A stretch of DNA of 64,000 nucleotides, from assembly GCA_963931615.1 (NCBI GenBank), contig OZ007032.1:2294001-2358000 (forward strand), given 5' to 3'. The translations under genes and the position numbers were made by a program. The notes beneath the pieces were generated by a model that had not been told where the DNA came from, searched no databases, and was given only the letters and a program-made list of their open reading frames with translations. The number at the start of each line of letters is the position of its first letter. The stretch's first letter is position 1. The stretch comes from Coprenecus sp902388455 (GTDB lineage: Bacteria; Bacteroidota; Bacteroidia; Bacteroidales; UBA932). This document shows, piece by piece, positions 53,355 through 62,272 of the stretch.

Positions 53355-53723
53355 ATGCCTTTTATCGTTGAACGCCAATTGCTATCATCTCCATTCGGCA
53401 AAGGAAGATCGTGTATTGAAGTTATAGATTACATTTTTCTCCCGATTCCGTACCTACTATATTTAATAGAATTGGAACGAAAAAATGGAAAATCTACACC
53501 TTCTGAAATGATTACCGCTATCAATTCATTTAATAAAGAAATATACAATATCGAATTGACTCCAAAAGGCTTATACAGTGCTATTAATGACGAGTGTTTT
53601 ATTGCAAAATACAAAAACAAATGTGACAATCCATTCAAGATTGCTACAGATGCATCTCTTTTTGAATATTGGGGAGATGATATATATGAATTACAAGAAA
53701 GTTTTTATTCGATAGAATGGTAA
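53355..53723 (+). CDS. unknown small protein (candidate defence operon, gene C)
   Basis: 122 aa, starting directly after the ATPase stop. Contains FLPIPYLLYLIELERKNGK, an amphipathic helical segment, and an aromatic, acidic C-terminus. No family recognised. Its end overlaps the PIN gene start by 7 bases. It could be the antitoxin-like partner of the PIN protein or an adaptor between ATPase and nuclease. Confidence 0.6.
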   Translation: MPFIVERQLLSSPFGKGRSCIEVIDYIFLPIPYLLYLIELERKNGKSTPSEMITAINSFNKEIYNIELTPKGLYSAINDECFIAKYKNKCDNPFKIATDASLFEYWGDDIYELQESFYSIEW

Positions 53724-54193
53724 CATATTTAATTGCTGACACTTGCGTACTTGCAGACATTTTAAAACAGTACGATCCGCTATCCCCTTACAAATGTTAT
53801 AGGAAAAGTAAATTCCTATCTATAGAGATGATAAAATATATCAACAAAGTTGTCTCAGAAGATGACGGCGGTTATATTATATCTTCAGTTTTTGCATTTA
53901 TTGAACTTATCAATAAATTTGACACGATATTCAAAGACAGTAAAGTAACTATTGAGCGATTAAAAAGTTTTATCTCACAGCCACCCCATTGGTGTATAAT
54001 AGAAAATATTAACCTAAATACTGCTAAACAATTTTGCAATGTTCCAACAAGAACTAGTAGAGGGGAAAGTATATCAGCTGATGATTCCGTTCATATTGCA
54101 ACTGCACTACAAAGAGGGGACCCACTATATTTTCTAACATCCGACAGTAAGCTATTAGATCTGGACATTAAAAATATCACCTTTGTGGCTTAA
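53717..54193 (+). CDS. PIN-domain ribonuclease (candidate defence operon, gene D)
   Basis: 158 aa. Asp8 (IADTCVLADIL), a Glu in FAFIELINKF, Asp pairs in SADDSVHIATAL and the C-terminal FLTSDSKLLDL supply the acidic residues of a PIN nuclease active site. PIN proteins cleave RNA, as in VapC toxins. No VapB-like antitoxin is visible next to it, and its place as last gene of an ATPase operon points to an effector role in a multi-gene system. Confidence 0.75.
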   Translation: MVTYLIADTCVLADILKQYDPLSPYKCYRKSKFLSIEMIKYINKVVSEDDGGYIISSVFAFIELINKFDTIFKDSKVTIERLKSFISQPPHWCIIENINLNTAKQFCNVPTRTSRGESISADDSVHIATALQRGDPLYFLTSDSKLLDLDIKNITFVA

Positions 54194-54227
54194 AAACAAA
54201 ACATATATATCCCATTTTTAATTTTAT

Positions 54228-55106
54228 TCAAAACGGAAGTTCTTCTCCATACCCAGATTGTTCCTCGCCAAGGACACGTATTTCCTTGTCTTGGTACAAT
54301 TCGGATTGCTTGTTGAGTTTTAAGAGGATTTCTTCTCTTTTGACCGGATCCTCTATTTCGTCTTTGCGCTCGATGCTTAAATCAAGAAAATCCTGACACA
54401 TATCCATGCCCAGATATCTGCGGCCAAGCAGATTGGCTGCAATTCCTGTCGTACTGCTTCCTGCAAACGGATCAAGCACCCATGCTCCAGGCTGGGTAGA
54501 CGCGAGGATTATCCTTGAAAGTACGCATAGAGGTTTCTGGGTCGGATGCTTACCGCAGTTTTTCTCCCACTTGGCTATAGCCGGCAGTGTCCACACATCA
54601 CGCATCTGAGTTCCTCCGTTAATTTCTTTCATAAGCTCATAGTTAAAGAAATGCGGAGTTTTAGCCTCTTTGCGTGCCCAAAGAATATATTCAGCTGAAT
54701 GGGTAAAATATCTGCAAGACAAGTTTGGCGGAGGATTTGTCTTCACCCAAGTCACGCAGTTAAGTATTTTGTAGCCCAGCTCTGTAAGATTCTTGGCAAT
54801 AGAGAATATATTGTGGTATGTTCCACTAATCCAAATGGTTCCATTGCTCTTAAGTTTCTCTCTGCATGCCTTAAGCCATTCCCTATTAAACGCATGGTCC
54901 GCATCCTCTCCACGGGATCTGTCCCAATCTCCTTTGTTGACAGAGACCATTTTCCCACTCTGAACACTTATCCCGCCATTGGACAGAAAATATGGAGGAT
55001 CAGCAAAAATCATATCGAACTTAAAATCAAATTTTGACATCAGTTCAATACAATCTCCCTGCAATAGCGTAAAGTTTTTATCTTCCGACTTATAGTATGC
55101 TTTCAC
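54228..55106 (-). CDS. second DNA adenine methyltransferase of an MboI/DpnII-type system
   Basis: 292 aa. DPPYFLSNGG near residue 36 is the catalytic motif and DPFAGSSTTGIAA near the C-terminus is the SAM-binding motif; this order marks the beta class. It matches DpnA/MboIC, the accompanying enzyme that can methylate GATC also in single-stranded DNA, useful when DNA enters as one strand. Third gene of the RM operon, 11 bases after the endonuclease gene. Confidence 0.88.
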   Translation of the reverse strand: MKAYYKSEDKNFTLLQGDCIELMSKFDFKFDMIFADPPYFLSNGGISVQSGKMVSVNKGDWDRSRGEDADHAFNREWLKACREKLKSNGTIWISGTYHNIFSIAKNLTELGYKILNCVTWVKTNPPPNLSCRYFTHSAEYILWARKEAKTPHFFNYELMKEINGGTQMRDVWTLPAIAKWEKNCGKHPTQKPLCVLSRIILASTQPGAWVLDPFAGSSTTGIAANLLGRRYLGMDMCQDFLDLSIERKDEIEDPVKREEILLKLNKQSELYQDKEIRVLGEEQSGYGEELPF

Positions 55107-55117
55107 CTTGGCATTAT

Positions 55118-55978
55118 CTAAATTAAAACCCTCTCCACTACTCCACTTTCAAGGTCTTTGATGTTGTATAGATTCTCCAGCACATCAAATGTTTCTTTGA
55201 GATTACGCTTGGCCGTGTTCCATCCTTTACCGTCAGTAAACCATACAAACTCAAAATAAGGAAGGCCCTTCGTCTCCAGAGTTATTGTCTTATAGCTTCT
55301 GGCCGTTTCATTTAACTTTGAGCCCTGACTTGAATAAAAATTAGTTTCAACGCCATATATTTTGTCCGCACCTTTGACAACAAAGTCAAAACGCTTTTCT
55401 GCCTGCCCGTTATTTGAGATTGATGATAAATCCACGTTCCACTTATCTTCAATCTCATGGATATACATCTCCTTGAAGTATGTCTCTCCTTTCACCAGGC
55501 CAGCTCTGACAAGGTAGCTTTCTACCAGGTCCTCCATCAGATGACCGCCTCTGTTCTTACGCCCGTTGGAGTCCAGGCCTGTCTCAACTCCGGTAACATA
55601 ATCAATCAAATTATGAATGATGTGATTCTCCATCAGATCAAAAAGTCCTGTCTTGCGCATGAATACTTTATACTGTTCCAATGAATAGGAAAGCTTCCGG
55701 AAATTATAGCAGAATTCTCCGTCAGCATCCATCGCCTTAATCTCTGATTCTCTCTTTGCCAATAATATAGGGATACATTTAAGGACTTCCGGATACTTTG
55801 TCACAATCCTCTCAAACTCAGATTCAATATCCTTGCTCCCTATCAAAGAATTAAGGATATTCAACTCTATTCTTATCGACTCTACATTGTTATAAACTTT
55901 CCCGAAGTCGACATAATACTTGTAATCAGCTATCGTTTCCCGAAAACCGGCAAGCCATTCATCAAAATCCCTTTTCAT
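55118..55978 (-). CDS. type II restriction endonuclease, DpnII/MboI family (GATC)
   Basis: 286 aa. GLDSNGRKNRGGHLMEDLVE and RFDFVVKGADKIYGVETNFY are the conserved blocks of the DpnII/MboI family; the latter carries the acidic residues of the PD-(D/E)xK site. GATC recognition is from the family, not seen directly. Its start overlaps the methylase stop, and it lies between the two methylase genes, the mboI gene order. Confidence 0.88.
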   Translation of the reverse strand: MKRDFDEWLAGFRETIADYKYYVDFGKVYNNVESIRIELNILNSLIGSKDIESEFERIVTKYPEVLKCIPILLAKRESEIKAMDADGEFCYNFRKLSYSLEQYKVFMRKTGLFDLMENHIIHNLIDYVTGVETGLDSNGRKNRGGHLMEDLVESYLVRAGLVKGETYFKEMYIHEIEDKWNVDLSSISNNGQAEKRFDFVVKGADKIYGVETNFYSSQGSKLNETARSYKTITLETKGLPYFEFVWFTDGKGWNTAKRNLKETFDVLENLYNIKDLESGVVERVLI

Positions 55979-56880
55979 AGACTAATATTAGTTATCATTA
56001 TTTCTGAAAGTTTACCTCTCCCATTCGGATTAGCGTTAATCATTCTCGTAGCCTGCACTTTTCTGATACTGAATGTACTGTAAACTTTATCAAAAAAGTC
56101 CTCTTTAGGATTCACGCCTTGAGGATCCGAATTGCTGGCCACAAACATTGCATGTTTCTTTGATATCTCAACACAGAATTTCCCTAAACGCTTCTGCTCA
56201 TCATCATTAAATCCTTCTTTTGCATACGAGGTAAACGATGATGTCTCAGTCAACGGCTTATAGGGAGGGTCAAAGTAGAATAATGATTTATTTGAAGCAT
56301 ATTGCAATGTCTCAGAGAAATCGCCACACAATATTGTGACTTTCTGTAACAATCTGGAAACAGCCAATATGTTTGCTTCATCACAAATTTTCGGATTGGC
56401 GTACTTTCCATGAGGGACATTGAATTCGCCCTTCGCATTCACTCTATATAGTCCATTAAAACAAGTACGGTTCAGGAATATGAAAAGAGCCGCCATTTCT
56501 TCTCTGGAAACAGCTTTATCGTTGAAAATCTTTCTCTTTGTCAGGTAGAACGATTTCCTTTCCTCGCCATTCAGGCAGATGTAACTATCTTGATACTGCC
56601 TCAACACTGATATCAGATCTTGCGGTGCGTCCTTAATAATACGGTAGACGTTGATGAGATCCGGATTGATATCGTTAATCACCGCATGAGATATATTTGA
56701 ATACTTCTGCAATATCCAGAAAAGGACAGCACCCCCTCCGACAAATGGCTCGACATACACCGCATCATTAATGGACGTAAAATTACCGGGCAAAGATTTT
56801 TCAACCTCACCCAGTAATTGAGTTTTCCCTCCGACCCATTTTACAAAAGGCTTTGCACAAATATTTTCGTCAAGCGTCAT
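55975..56880 (-). CDS. Dam-type DNA adenine methyltransferase (DpnM/MboIA-like)
   Basis: 301 aa from the ATG at 56880, chosen because the promoter -7 box lies at 56900-56907 and would be inside the coding region of the longer frame. PFVKWVGGKTQLL, FVGGGAVLF, NDINPDLINVYR and FDPPYKPL are the motifs of the D12/Dam class that methylates the adenine of GATC. First gene of the RM operon, so methylation can precede restriction. Confidence 0.92.
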   Translation of the reverse strand: MTLDENICAKPFVKWVGGKTQLLGEVEKSLPGNFTSINDAVYVEPFVGGGAVLFWILQKYSNISHAVINDINPDLINVYRIIKDAPQDLISVLRQYQDSYICLNGEERKSFYLTKRKIFNDKAVSREEMAALFIFLNRTCFNGLYRVNAKGEFNVPHGKYANPKICDEANILAVSRLLQKVTILCGDFSETLQYASNKSLFYFDPPYKPLTETSSFTSYAKEGFNDDEQKRLGKFCVEISKKHAMFVASNSDPQGVNPKEDFFDKVYSTFSIRKVQATRMINANPNGRGKLSEIMITNISL

Positions 56881-56899
56881 CTTTGTCTCAATTTTCCAA

Positions 56900-56930
56900 C
56901 AAAGATATTGCATGCTCTCAAGAAAACAAA
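56900..56930 (-). promoter_or_regulatory. consensus promoter of the RM operon
   Basis: On the - strand TTTG (complement of 56927-56930), exactly 19 bases, then TATCTTTG (complement of 56900-56907). This is a full match to the Bacteroidetes promoter and sets the dam-type start at 56880. Confidence 0.8.
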
Positions 56931-56942
56931 AGAAAAAGCGCT

Positions 56943-58220
56943 TCAGTATTTATTAACCTGAGGAAGCGGACTACAAAATGTTTTATTTACGACAAGGTCG
57001 CGCATCAACTTCATATTTGTAAAATTTCTTGATATATTTTCTATAATATCCAAATAATTATCATTTCCATCTTTCTGATAAAAATACGGCTTAATCGAAA
57101 TACAATTACGATGTTCAAATAAAGTATTGAGGAGAGTTCGGTCTGAAGTGCCACAAGAATGTCCTAATACGTATATCTGATATGGAGATGACTCAATAAA
57201 TTTAAGAACTTCACGATATCTCTCCGATTCCAAATATCTTATAGATTTTATATTCTTCAGATATTCATTATTATTTGTTTTCTGCATATTCTTATAATCA
57301 TCATCTAATTCATCTCCATATCCAAATATAATATTTTCGGGATGCGCTAAGTCACCGTGAATATGCACAACATCTACACCTTCTTTATCCTTTACATATA
57401 ATGACTCTGTATTTGTATAATTAAAATTCAAAACTAGTATTTTATTAGGAAATGAAAGACTTTCCAATAAAAATCTATTATTAATTATTTTATTATACCT
57501 TGTCGTTTCATCATAATCATTTCGTTTGAATTCTTCCAATTCTTGCATCTGCTCTTCAACATCATAGCCATAATAACGTTTATTTAGTTTGGCTATTTGA
57601 GGCCTATCAAGTTTTAAATTATTTATAATATGATTATCATATTCTTTCAGTCTTGACACAGAAATATCGCGTGACAAAATTGGTGAATAAAACAGTCTTT
57701 CAATACCATCTGATGGTTCATATGTACTATTATTTTGAATATCACTCAAATAATCTACTAAATATTTGGTCAATTCTAATAACTCAGCATTTAATTTTTC
57801 TGGATGGCCAAAATATGTATAGTCTCCGACAGATTTAGCACTCCGTATAGTCTTTAACATGATATAGTATTCTTCTTCAATATCTACCCATCCTTTTGAC
57901 TCTATTGATTGGCTTATTTTCTTTAAAAATAAACACTGCTTAAATTCACATCCGAATTTGTCTGATTCAAGAAAATCTCTCAATTTTATACCGTTAAGAT
58001 TCCCTATATTAATACCATAATGATATCCCCAAGCTAAATACCACCCAGCAAGATCAGCTTTTAGCTTAAATGAACATAAAGCATCCCTTTCTATTTTCTT
58101 GTCACTTTTTGCAAGTTTACTACGCCATGTATCCCAATACCAATCAATGAACTCCTGATAAGATGTTGCGAGTCCATGAGCTTTATCAAAGCCATTTCCT
58201 ATAAGTATCAATCTATTCAT
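56943..58220 (-). CDS. abiH: AbiH family abortive-infection protein
   Basis: 425 aa, A+T-rich. The N-terminus LILIGNGFDKAHGLATSYQEF is the AbiH hallmark, a Rossmann-like nucleotide-binding turn. ILVLNFNYTNTESLY and VHIHGDL further along fit the family. AbiH proteins abort phage infection by an unresolved mechanism. It stands directly upstream of the RM operon on the same strand, with a possible own -7 box (TAGTTTTG) 23 bases before its start. Confidence 0.85.
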   Translation of the reverse strand: MNRLILIGNGFDKAHGLATSYQEFIDWYWDTWRSKLAKSDKKIERDALCSFKLKADLAGWYLAWGYHYGINIGNLNGIKLRDFLESDKFGCEFKQCLFLKKISQSIESKGWVDIEEEYYIMLKTIRSAKSVGDYTYFGHPEKLNAELLELTKYLVDYLSDIQNNSTYEPSDGIERLFYSPILSRDISVSRLKEYDNHIINNLKLDRPQIAKLNKRYYGYDVEEQMQELEEFKRNDYDETTRYNKIINNRFLLESLSFPNKILVLNFNYTNTESLYVKDKEGVDVVHIHGDLAHPENIIFGYGDELDDDYKNMQKTNNNEYLKNIKSIRYLESERYREVLKFIESSPYQIYVLGHSCGTSDRTLLNTLFEHRNCISIKPYFYQKDGNDNYLDIIENISRNFTNMKLMRDLVVNKTFCSPLPQVNKY

Positions 58221-58303
58221 ATCCTATTATTTTAATCAAACACAAAACTAATAATATACAAAGGCAAATTAATGCCACATAGGAGTTTTTCATAGTATTT
58301 TCA

Positions 58304-59002
58304 CTACAGTCCTTCTATTTCTTCGCCCAGGCGTCGCATCTGCTCGAGTTTCTGAGCGCGGAGCTTTACGCGGTATTCATAGTCCTGGACTTGCAGGCGC
58401 AAAGCCCTGATCCGCTTACGGTCCCTGCTGTATTCAAAAATGGTTTCCAATGTGTCGAGATCCTGAGTCTGCGCATCGCCCATCATGAGGATTGTGCGGT
58501 ATTTCAGGTCATTGTCCGATATGCTACGGTTACGCTTGAACTGCCAGGCATTGAGGACCAAAAGAGAAAGTATCGCTGCGACTACGCTGACCTGATACAG
58601 CATCGACCGGGATGCGCGGCAGATAAAGATGTGGCGGTGAGTTGCCTTCAGGTTTTTGAGTCTGCGGAGTTCCTGCTGGAACTGTTCCTGATGTGACAGC
58701 AGTTTGTGTGTTTCCACCTTTATCTGTACAAATGCTTTCATCGTATCTTCCGTTCTTTTCAACAGTTGGGACTTTATCAGCTCCCAGTCCTGATGACTGT
58801 CGGCAAGTTGTTTCCTGAATGCCGAGACCTCACGCTGAAGTCGGGTCAAGTTATCCGACAGCAGGGCCATATCCTCGCAGCCGACATCAACATTCTGATT
58901 CTGTGTAGATCCGATACGCTCGCTTATATCGGAGCACAGGTTATACAATGCATCCAGACTCTGGATGATGTCATTGGTGATTATTTGCGTTTTCTCGTTC
59001 AT
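58304..59002 (-). CDS. coiled-coil membrane protein, mobilization accessory
   Basis: 232 aa. A long heptad-rich N-terminal region (about residues 50-115), one transmembrane helix near residues 133-152 (VSVVAAILSLLVLNAW) and a C-terminal coiled coil. Such proteins often follow relaxase genes in Bacteroides mobilizable elements. The gene begins 21 bases after the relaxase remnant's stop. Its role in DNA processing is inferred from position. Confidence 0.6.
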   Translation of the reverse strand: MNEKTQIITNDIIQSLDALYNLCSDISERIGSTQNQNVDVGCEDMALLSDNLTRLQREVSAFRKQLADSHQDWELIKSQLLKRTEDTMKAFVQIKVETHKLLSHQEQFQQELRRLKNLKATHRHIFICRASRSMLYQVSVVAAILSLLVLNAWQFKRNRSISDNDLKYRTILMMGDAQTQDLDTLETIFEYSRDRKRIRALRLQVQDYEYRVKLRAQKLEQMRRLGEEIEGL

Positions 59003-59023
59003 CTTTGTCTCTTTATTAATCTG

Positions 59024-59769
59024 TTACAAACTCATTCCTTTTTTCTTTTTCTTCTTTTTACGACATGCGAAATTTCGGTTCTCTTCATCTTTGTCCTCCG
59101 GCAAAGGAGAGAACAGGCCGCCGACTGCGCCTGCAAGGCCTTCTACGACACTGATATCAGGGCCATGCTGCCACAGGTCTTGTCTGTCAATGCCGGGAAC
59201 ATCCACGATACGATTGTCACGGTCTTGATCTTTTCCAATAGCACTTCCCTCACCAAGCTGCTTATCCAGCTTCGAGTAGCTGAAACTCCGGTCTATCTCC
59301 GAAGCCTTGAAAGTAAGTCCGTCCTTGGAGAAGGACAGTCCTTGTACGACATCGCTCTTGCCCTTATATTTGAACATAGTCTGAATCCCATGTCCGGCCA
59401 ACTCGTCAACAAACTGGCTCCAGGTGCAAGTCCTGGCCAGCACATCCTTGACAGCATGATATATTTCATACCGGATCTTGTCTACTCCCTTGAGCCTGTG
59501 CGTACGCACTCTGTCCTTGCCTTTCCCGAAATACAGTCCGTACTTCTCTTTCATTTCCTTGCAGACCTCGACATTCCTGACACGGTCGTTCCTGTCGCTT
59601 ATAGTCCTGCCGTTATTGTCTATCCGATTATAAACTATATGAATATGCGGATGCTTCTGATCATGATGACGGGCGATAATATACTGGGTATCCTTTATGC
59701 CCATCTTTTCCATATACTCTCTGGCAAGCAGGACCATCATACCGTCCGTAAGCCTGTAATGATATGTGG
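59024..59769 (-). pseudogene. 5'-truncated MOBP-type relaxase
   Basis: The frame encodes the later part of a relaxase: LTDGMMVLLAREYMEKMGI, then HPHIHIVYNRID with the histidines that bind metal, and a lysine-rich C-terminus. The N-terminal 80-100 residues with the catalytic tyrosine are missing. In-frame homology continues a few codons upstream of the first ATG (59740) and then meets a TAG at about 59770. It was cut by deletion or recombination and cannot nick oriT. Confidence 0.75.
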
Positions 59770-59834
59770 CCTACCTACGTAGTGGGATTTTGACACATTC
59801 CGTAAAATAATGCACAGGCGTTGACTGATTTTTC

Positions 59835-59937
59835 TTGTTTTTCAAGAATCATTCGTTAATTTTGCAGTGTCATGATAGAAATGACCTTTGCAAACTAAGG
59901 CAGGCATCTATCCCTAAATGGATGTCTGCTTTTTTTT
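59835..59937 (+). ncRNA. possible short transcript (promoter to terminator)
   Basis: TTG (59835-59837), 19 bases, TAATTTTG (59857-59864) form a consensus promoter. About 29 bases after the expected start, GCAGGCATC (59900-59908) pairs with GATGTCTGC (59921-59929), followed by eight T. The roughly 65-base product contains an 8-codon frame (59872-59898). It could be an attenuated leader for a gene now lost, or a small RNA. Confidence 0.55.
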
Positions 59938-60010
59938 GAACTGTTACCGAGGGGAGGTAGTTATTACGAGAAGCCAATTGTTCTACAGCAAAGGTCCATT
60001 TAATTCTATC

Positions 60011-60127
60011 ATGAAAAACAGAACGAAATGTACATTCGTGATAATCTCCATCAGAGCGGAGATTGTCAGGCTTGCCCGAATCAAAGTGCTTGCACTTTTC
60101 CGTTTCGGCAAGGTTGAGAGGACATGA
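60011..60127 (+). CDS. possible 38-aa basic peptide
   Basis: ATG at 60011 behind a GAGGGGAGG-like site, TGA at 60125-60127. Very basic and hydrophobic (ARIKVLALFRFGKVE). It lies downstream of the promoter/terminator unit, in a roughly 470-base gap between the relaxase remnant and the HD gene. It may be a remnant of the mobilizable element. Confidence 0.3.
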   Translation: MKNRTKCTFVIISIRAEIVRLARIKVLALFRFGKVERT

Positions 60128-60179
60128 ATACCGTACCTGTCGGGTATTAGGGTACTCCGCTGATTTCGGAATTCATGTC
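60121..60179. repeat. imperfect hairpin at island edge
   Basis: GACATGAAT (60121-60129) pairs with ATTCATGTC (60171-60179), with GTACC-GGTAC inside. It may be a terminator-like structure or a border site. Confidence 0.4.
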
Positions 60180-60237
60180 TGAGCCGGAAAGGCACTCTGC
60201 CCTATCCCCTCGGTTTTTCAATGCTACTGCATACAAA

Positions 60238-60723
60238 TCATAGCAGTCCGCAGTCCTCGAATATCTGCAGAGCCTTGCGGTGCTTGTCGTTGATGCGGGT
60301 CAGACGCTCCGCCTTTTCCGTGTCGCCGTCCTCCACAGCCTGCGCATAGGTCCGCAGCCCCCTTTCAAGATTGTGCCGGAGATCGTTCATTTTGACGTGA
60401 ATGGCCGTGGTGTTGCCGGACGCGGCGATTCGCCGCACATAATCGAAGTAGTCCTCAGTCTTAGCGTGCGTAAGCAGCTGAAGTGCGGCAAGCACATCCT
60501 CATCGACCCCTCTGCCGCGCAGTTCATCCAGAGTCAACTCCGAATCCTCCACCACATCATGCAGGAAACCGGTCTTGGTCTCAGCATCATTACAGCCCAT
60601 AAGCCCCACGGCGACCGGATGCAGGACAGCCGGCCTCCCGTCAAGGTCCTTCTGACCCTCGTGCGCCTCCAGCGCAATCCGCAATGTCTCTTCTACTGTC
60701 ATATTCTCTGATATCTTCTGCAA
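60238..60723 (-). CDS. HD-domain hydrolase, SpoT/MESH1-like
   Basis: 161 aa. HPVAVGLMG, FLHDVVEDSELTLDEL (HD metal site) and HVKMNDLRHNLER match the short HD hydrolases related to the (p)ppGpp-hydrolysing domain of SpoT. No synthetase domain. Activity could be alarmone hydrolysis or another nucleotide phosphohydrolase step. G+C-rich chromosomal style, 6 bases downstream of the following gene. Confidence 0.78.
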   Translation of the reverse strand: MQKISENMTVEETLRIALEAHEGQKDLDGRPAVLHPVAVGLMGCNDAETKTGFLHDVVEDSELTLDELRGRGVDEDVLAALQLLTHAKTEDYFDYVRRIAASGNTTAIHVKMNDLRHNLERGLRTYAQAVEDGDTEKAERLTRINDKHRKALQIFEDCGLL

Positions 60724-60729
60724 AAATAA

Positions 60730-61089
60730 TCAATCCTCATCCAACTCAACACCGTCGTCAAAGGCCACGAGAAGATATTCCTCCCCGTCTTTCAAAGTCC
60801 TGTCCATATCTTCTATCGCCAAGCAAGTTGTAAAACTGCCATTCTCCATGACATACACCATCAGATCCTCCTTAGTCTTTTTCAGCACCCGGCAGCCCCA
60901 GTCAGTGCGGACGGAATCATTATCCATCATTATCGCAGAGAACAGAGGATCATTGACACCGACTAAGGGAGAGACATCCATTATCCGCTCCGGGCAGTAG
61001 GTGGCCGAACTTATGTCCGGGCCGGAATACGGCTTGTAATAATCGAAATTTTCTGATTTAACAGCACCTATGTAAATACTTAAACTCAT
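60730..61089 (-). CDS. hypothetical protein
   Basis: 119 aa, acidic, soluble; no motif recognised. It lies immediately upstream of the HD hydrolase on the same strand and is probably cotranscribed. The 234 bases to the next gene show nothing convincing. Confidence 0.55.
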   Translation of the reverse strand: MSLSIYIGAVKSENFDYYKPYSGPDISSATYCPERIMDVSPLVGVNDPLFSAIMMDNDSVRTDWGCRVLKKTKEDLMVYVMENGSFTTCLAIEDMDRTLKDGEEYLLVAFDDGVELDED

Positions 61090-61323
61090 ATCAAATAATT
61101 AAAAAAGACAAACCGGACATGCGGGACGGCACTGAATCCATATCAATGGCGATAACCGGCTCTGCACTCAATAGCGAGGGCAAAATCAAAGGCTTCTGTG
61201 ACAAAATAAGCAGAGCCGCAATTTGATGTAAGGATTTTTGACCTGTAGTCGAGTATAAAATACGACCGCCACGCATGTCCGTTCAGGCAGGTTTCGCGCA
61301 GGCGCTCAGTCCTGCCTTATTTG

Positions 61324-62199
61324 TCAGAACTGTCGGAGTTTTTCATATATCGGCCTGAGATTGTCGGGTATGACTATCTTCAAGGCTTCCACTTCCTTGC
61401 GTTTTCTGTTCCTCTCCCGGCTAAGCTCTTCCCGCTTCAGGTCCACATCGGCCTTCCACTGCTCCAGTGCGGCACTCCACCGCCGGCTCTTCTCTTCCTT
61501 GTCCGCCGCAATGGTTTTCTCAATCTCATGCATCATCCCGTTAAGCTCCGCCTGAGCGGAACGGTGCTCAGCCTGCAGTGCAAAGAACAGGGATTCGACC
61601 TCCTCACCCTCCACATTGGGATAGTACGTGTACACAAGAGTGTCCTTCCCGTTCTCCTTCACCGCCTTAGGTGTCGACAGACGCTCCATGTAGGCTTTAC
61701 GGGCCTCCGAGAGCGCTCCGTCCGGGTGAATGAACTTGCCTATGACAGCGCACTTTGTCTGCAGGGAGAGATATTGGTTTCGCTCCTTGATGTTCCATGA
61801 GTCAATGACATCCTGGGCAATAAGGTCCGGCTCCTTCTCCGGCTTGCTGTCCAGCAGCTGATCCAGCTCAGAAGAACCTATTTCCCCTGCCTCTTCCGCC
61901 AGCTTCTCCTTGGCCTTGACAGCCTCCCTCAGATATGCGATGAGCCTCTTCAGCTCCACAATCTCATTTATGCCGTCCCGTATCCCGGCGAACTGATCCG
62001 CGCTCGTCCCGTAGGATATCACGGTCTCGTCCGACGAGCCTATCAACGCCACTGTCGTCTTGTGAAAATCCATCGAAGAGAGCCTCTTTTCCACCGCCTG
62101 ATAACTCTCCTTGGCAATATCGGCAATATGATTGGCCGATGCCGCAGTCAGACCCTGCTGTCCGAAAAATGCCGGTACACTGAGTTCATTCTTTTCCAT
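61324..62199 (-). CDS. hypothetical coiled-coil protein
   Basis: 291 aa. Helical throughout, with a charged C-terminal coiled coil (residues about 215-275, SRERNRKRKEVEAL). The N-terminal half contains a KEKLAEEAGEI helix. No membrane segment. The promoter-like TACCTTTG of the 41-bp repeat (62232-62272) lies about 33 bases before its start. Function unknown. Confidence 0.6.
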   Translation of the reverse strand: MEKNELSVPAFFGQQGLTAASANHIADIAKESYQAVEKRLSSMDFHKTTVALIGSSDETVISYGTSADQFAGIRDGINEIVELKRLIAYLREAVKAKEKLAEEAGEIGSSELDQLLDSKPEKEPDLIAQDVIDSWNIKERNQYLSLQTKCAVIGKFIHPDGALSEARKAYMERLSTPKAVKENGKDTLVYTYYPNVEGEEVESLFFALQAEHRSAQAELNGMMHEIEKTIAADKEEKSRRWSAALEQWKADVDLKREELSRERNRKRKEVEALKIVIPDNLRPIYEKLRQF

Positions 62200-62231
62200 A
62201 ATCTTACCTTTTTATCATTATCATTACACTC

Positions 62232-62272
62232 CAAAGGTAAGGCGGCTCAGTGCCAAAGCGTGTCACTCAGAA
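62232..62272. repeat. 41-bp direct repeat, left copy
   Basis: Identical to 63023-63063. On the - strand it ends in TACCTTTG (complement of 62232-62239), a -7 box, and it begins inside the 3' end of the gene at 62263-62997. Confidence 0.9.

Noticed and set aside
61091..61276. 61-codon open frame on the - strand
   Set aside because: No motif or leader box, and its composition is like non-coding flank.
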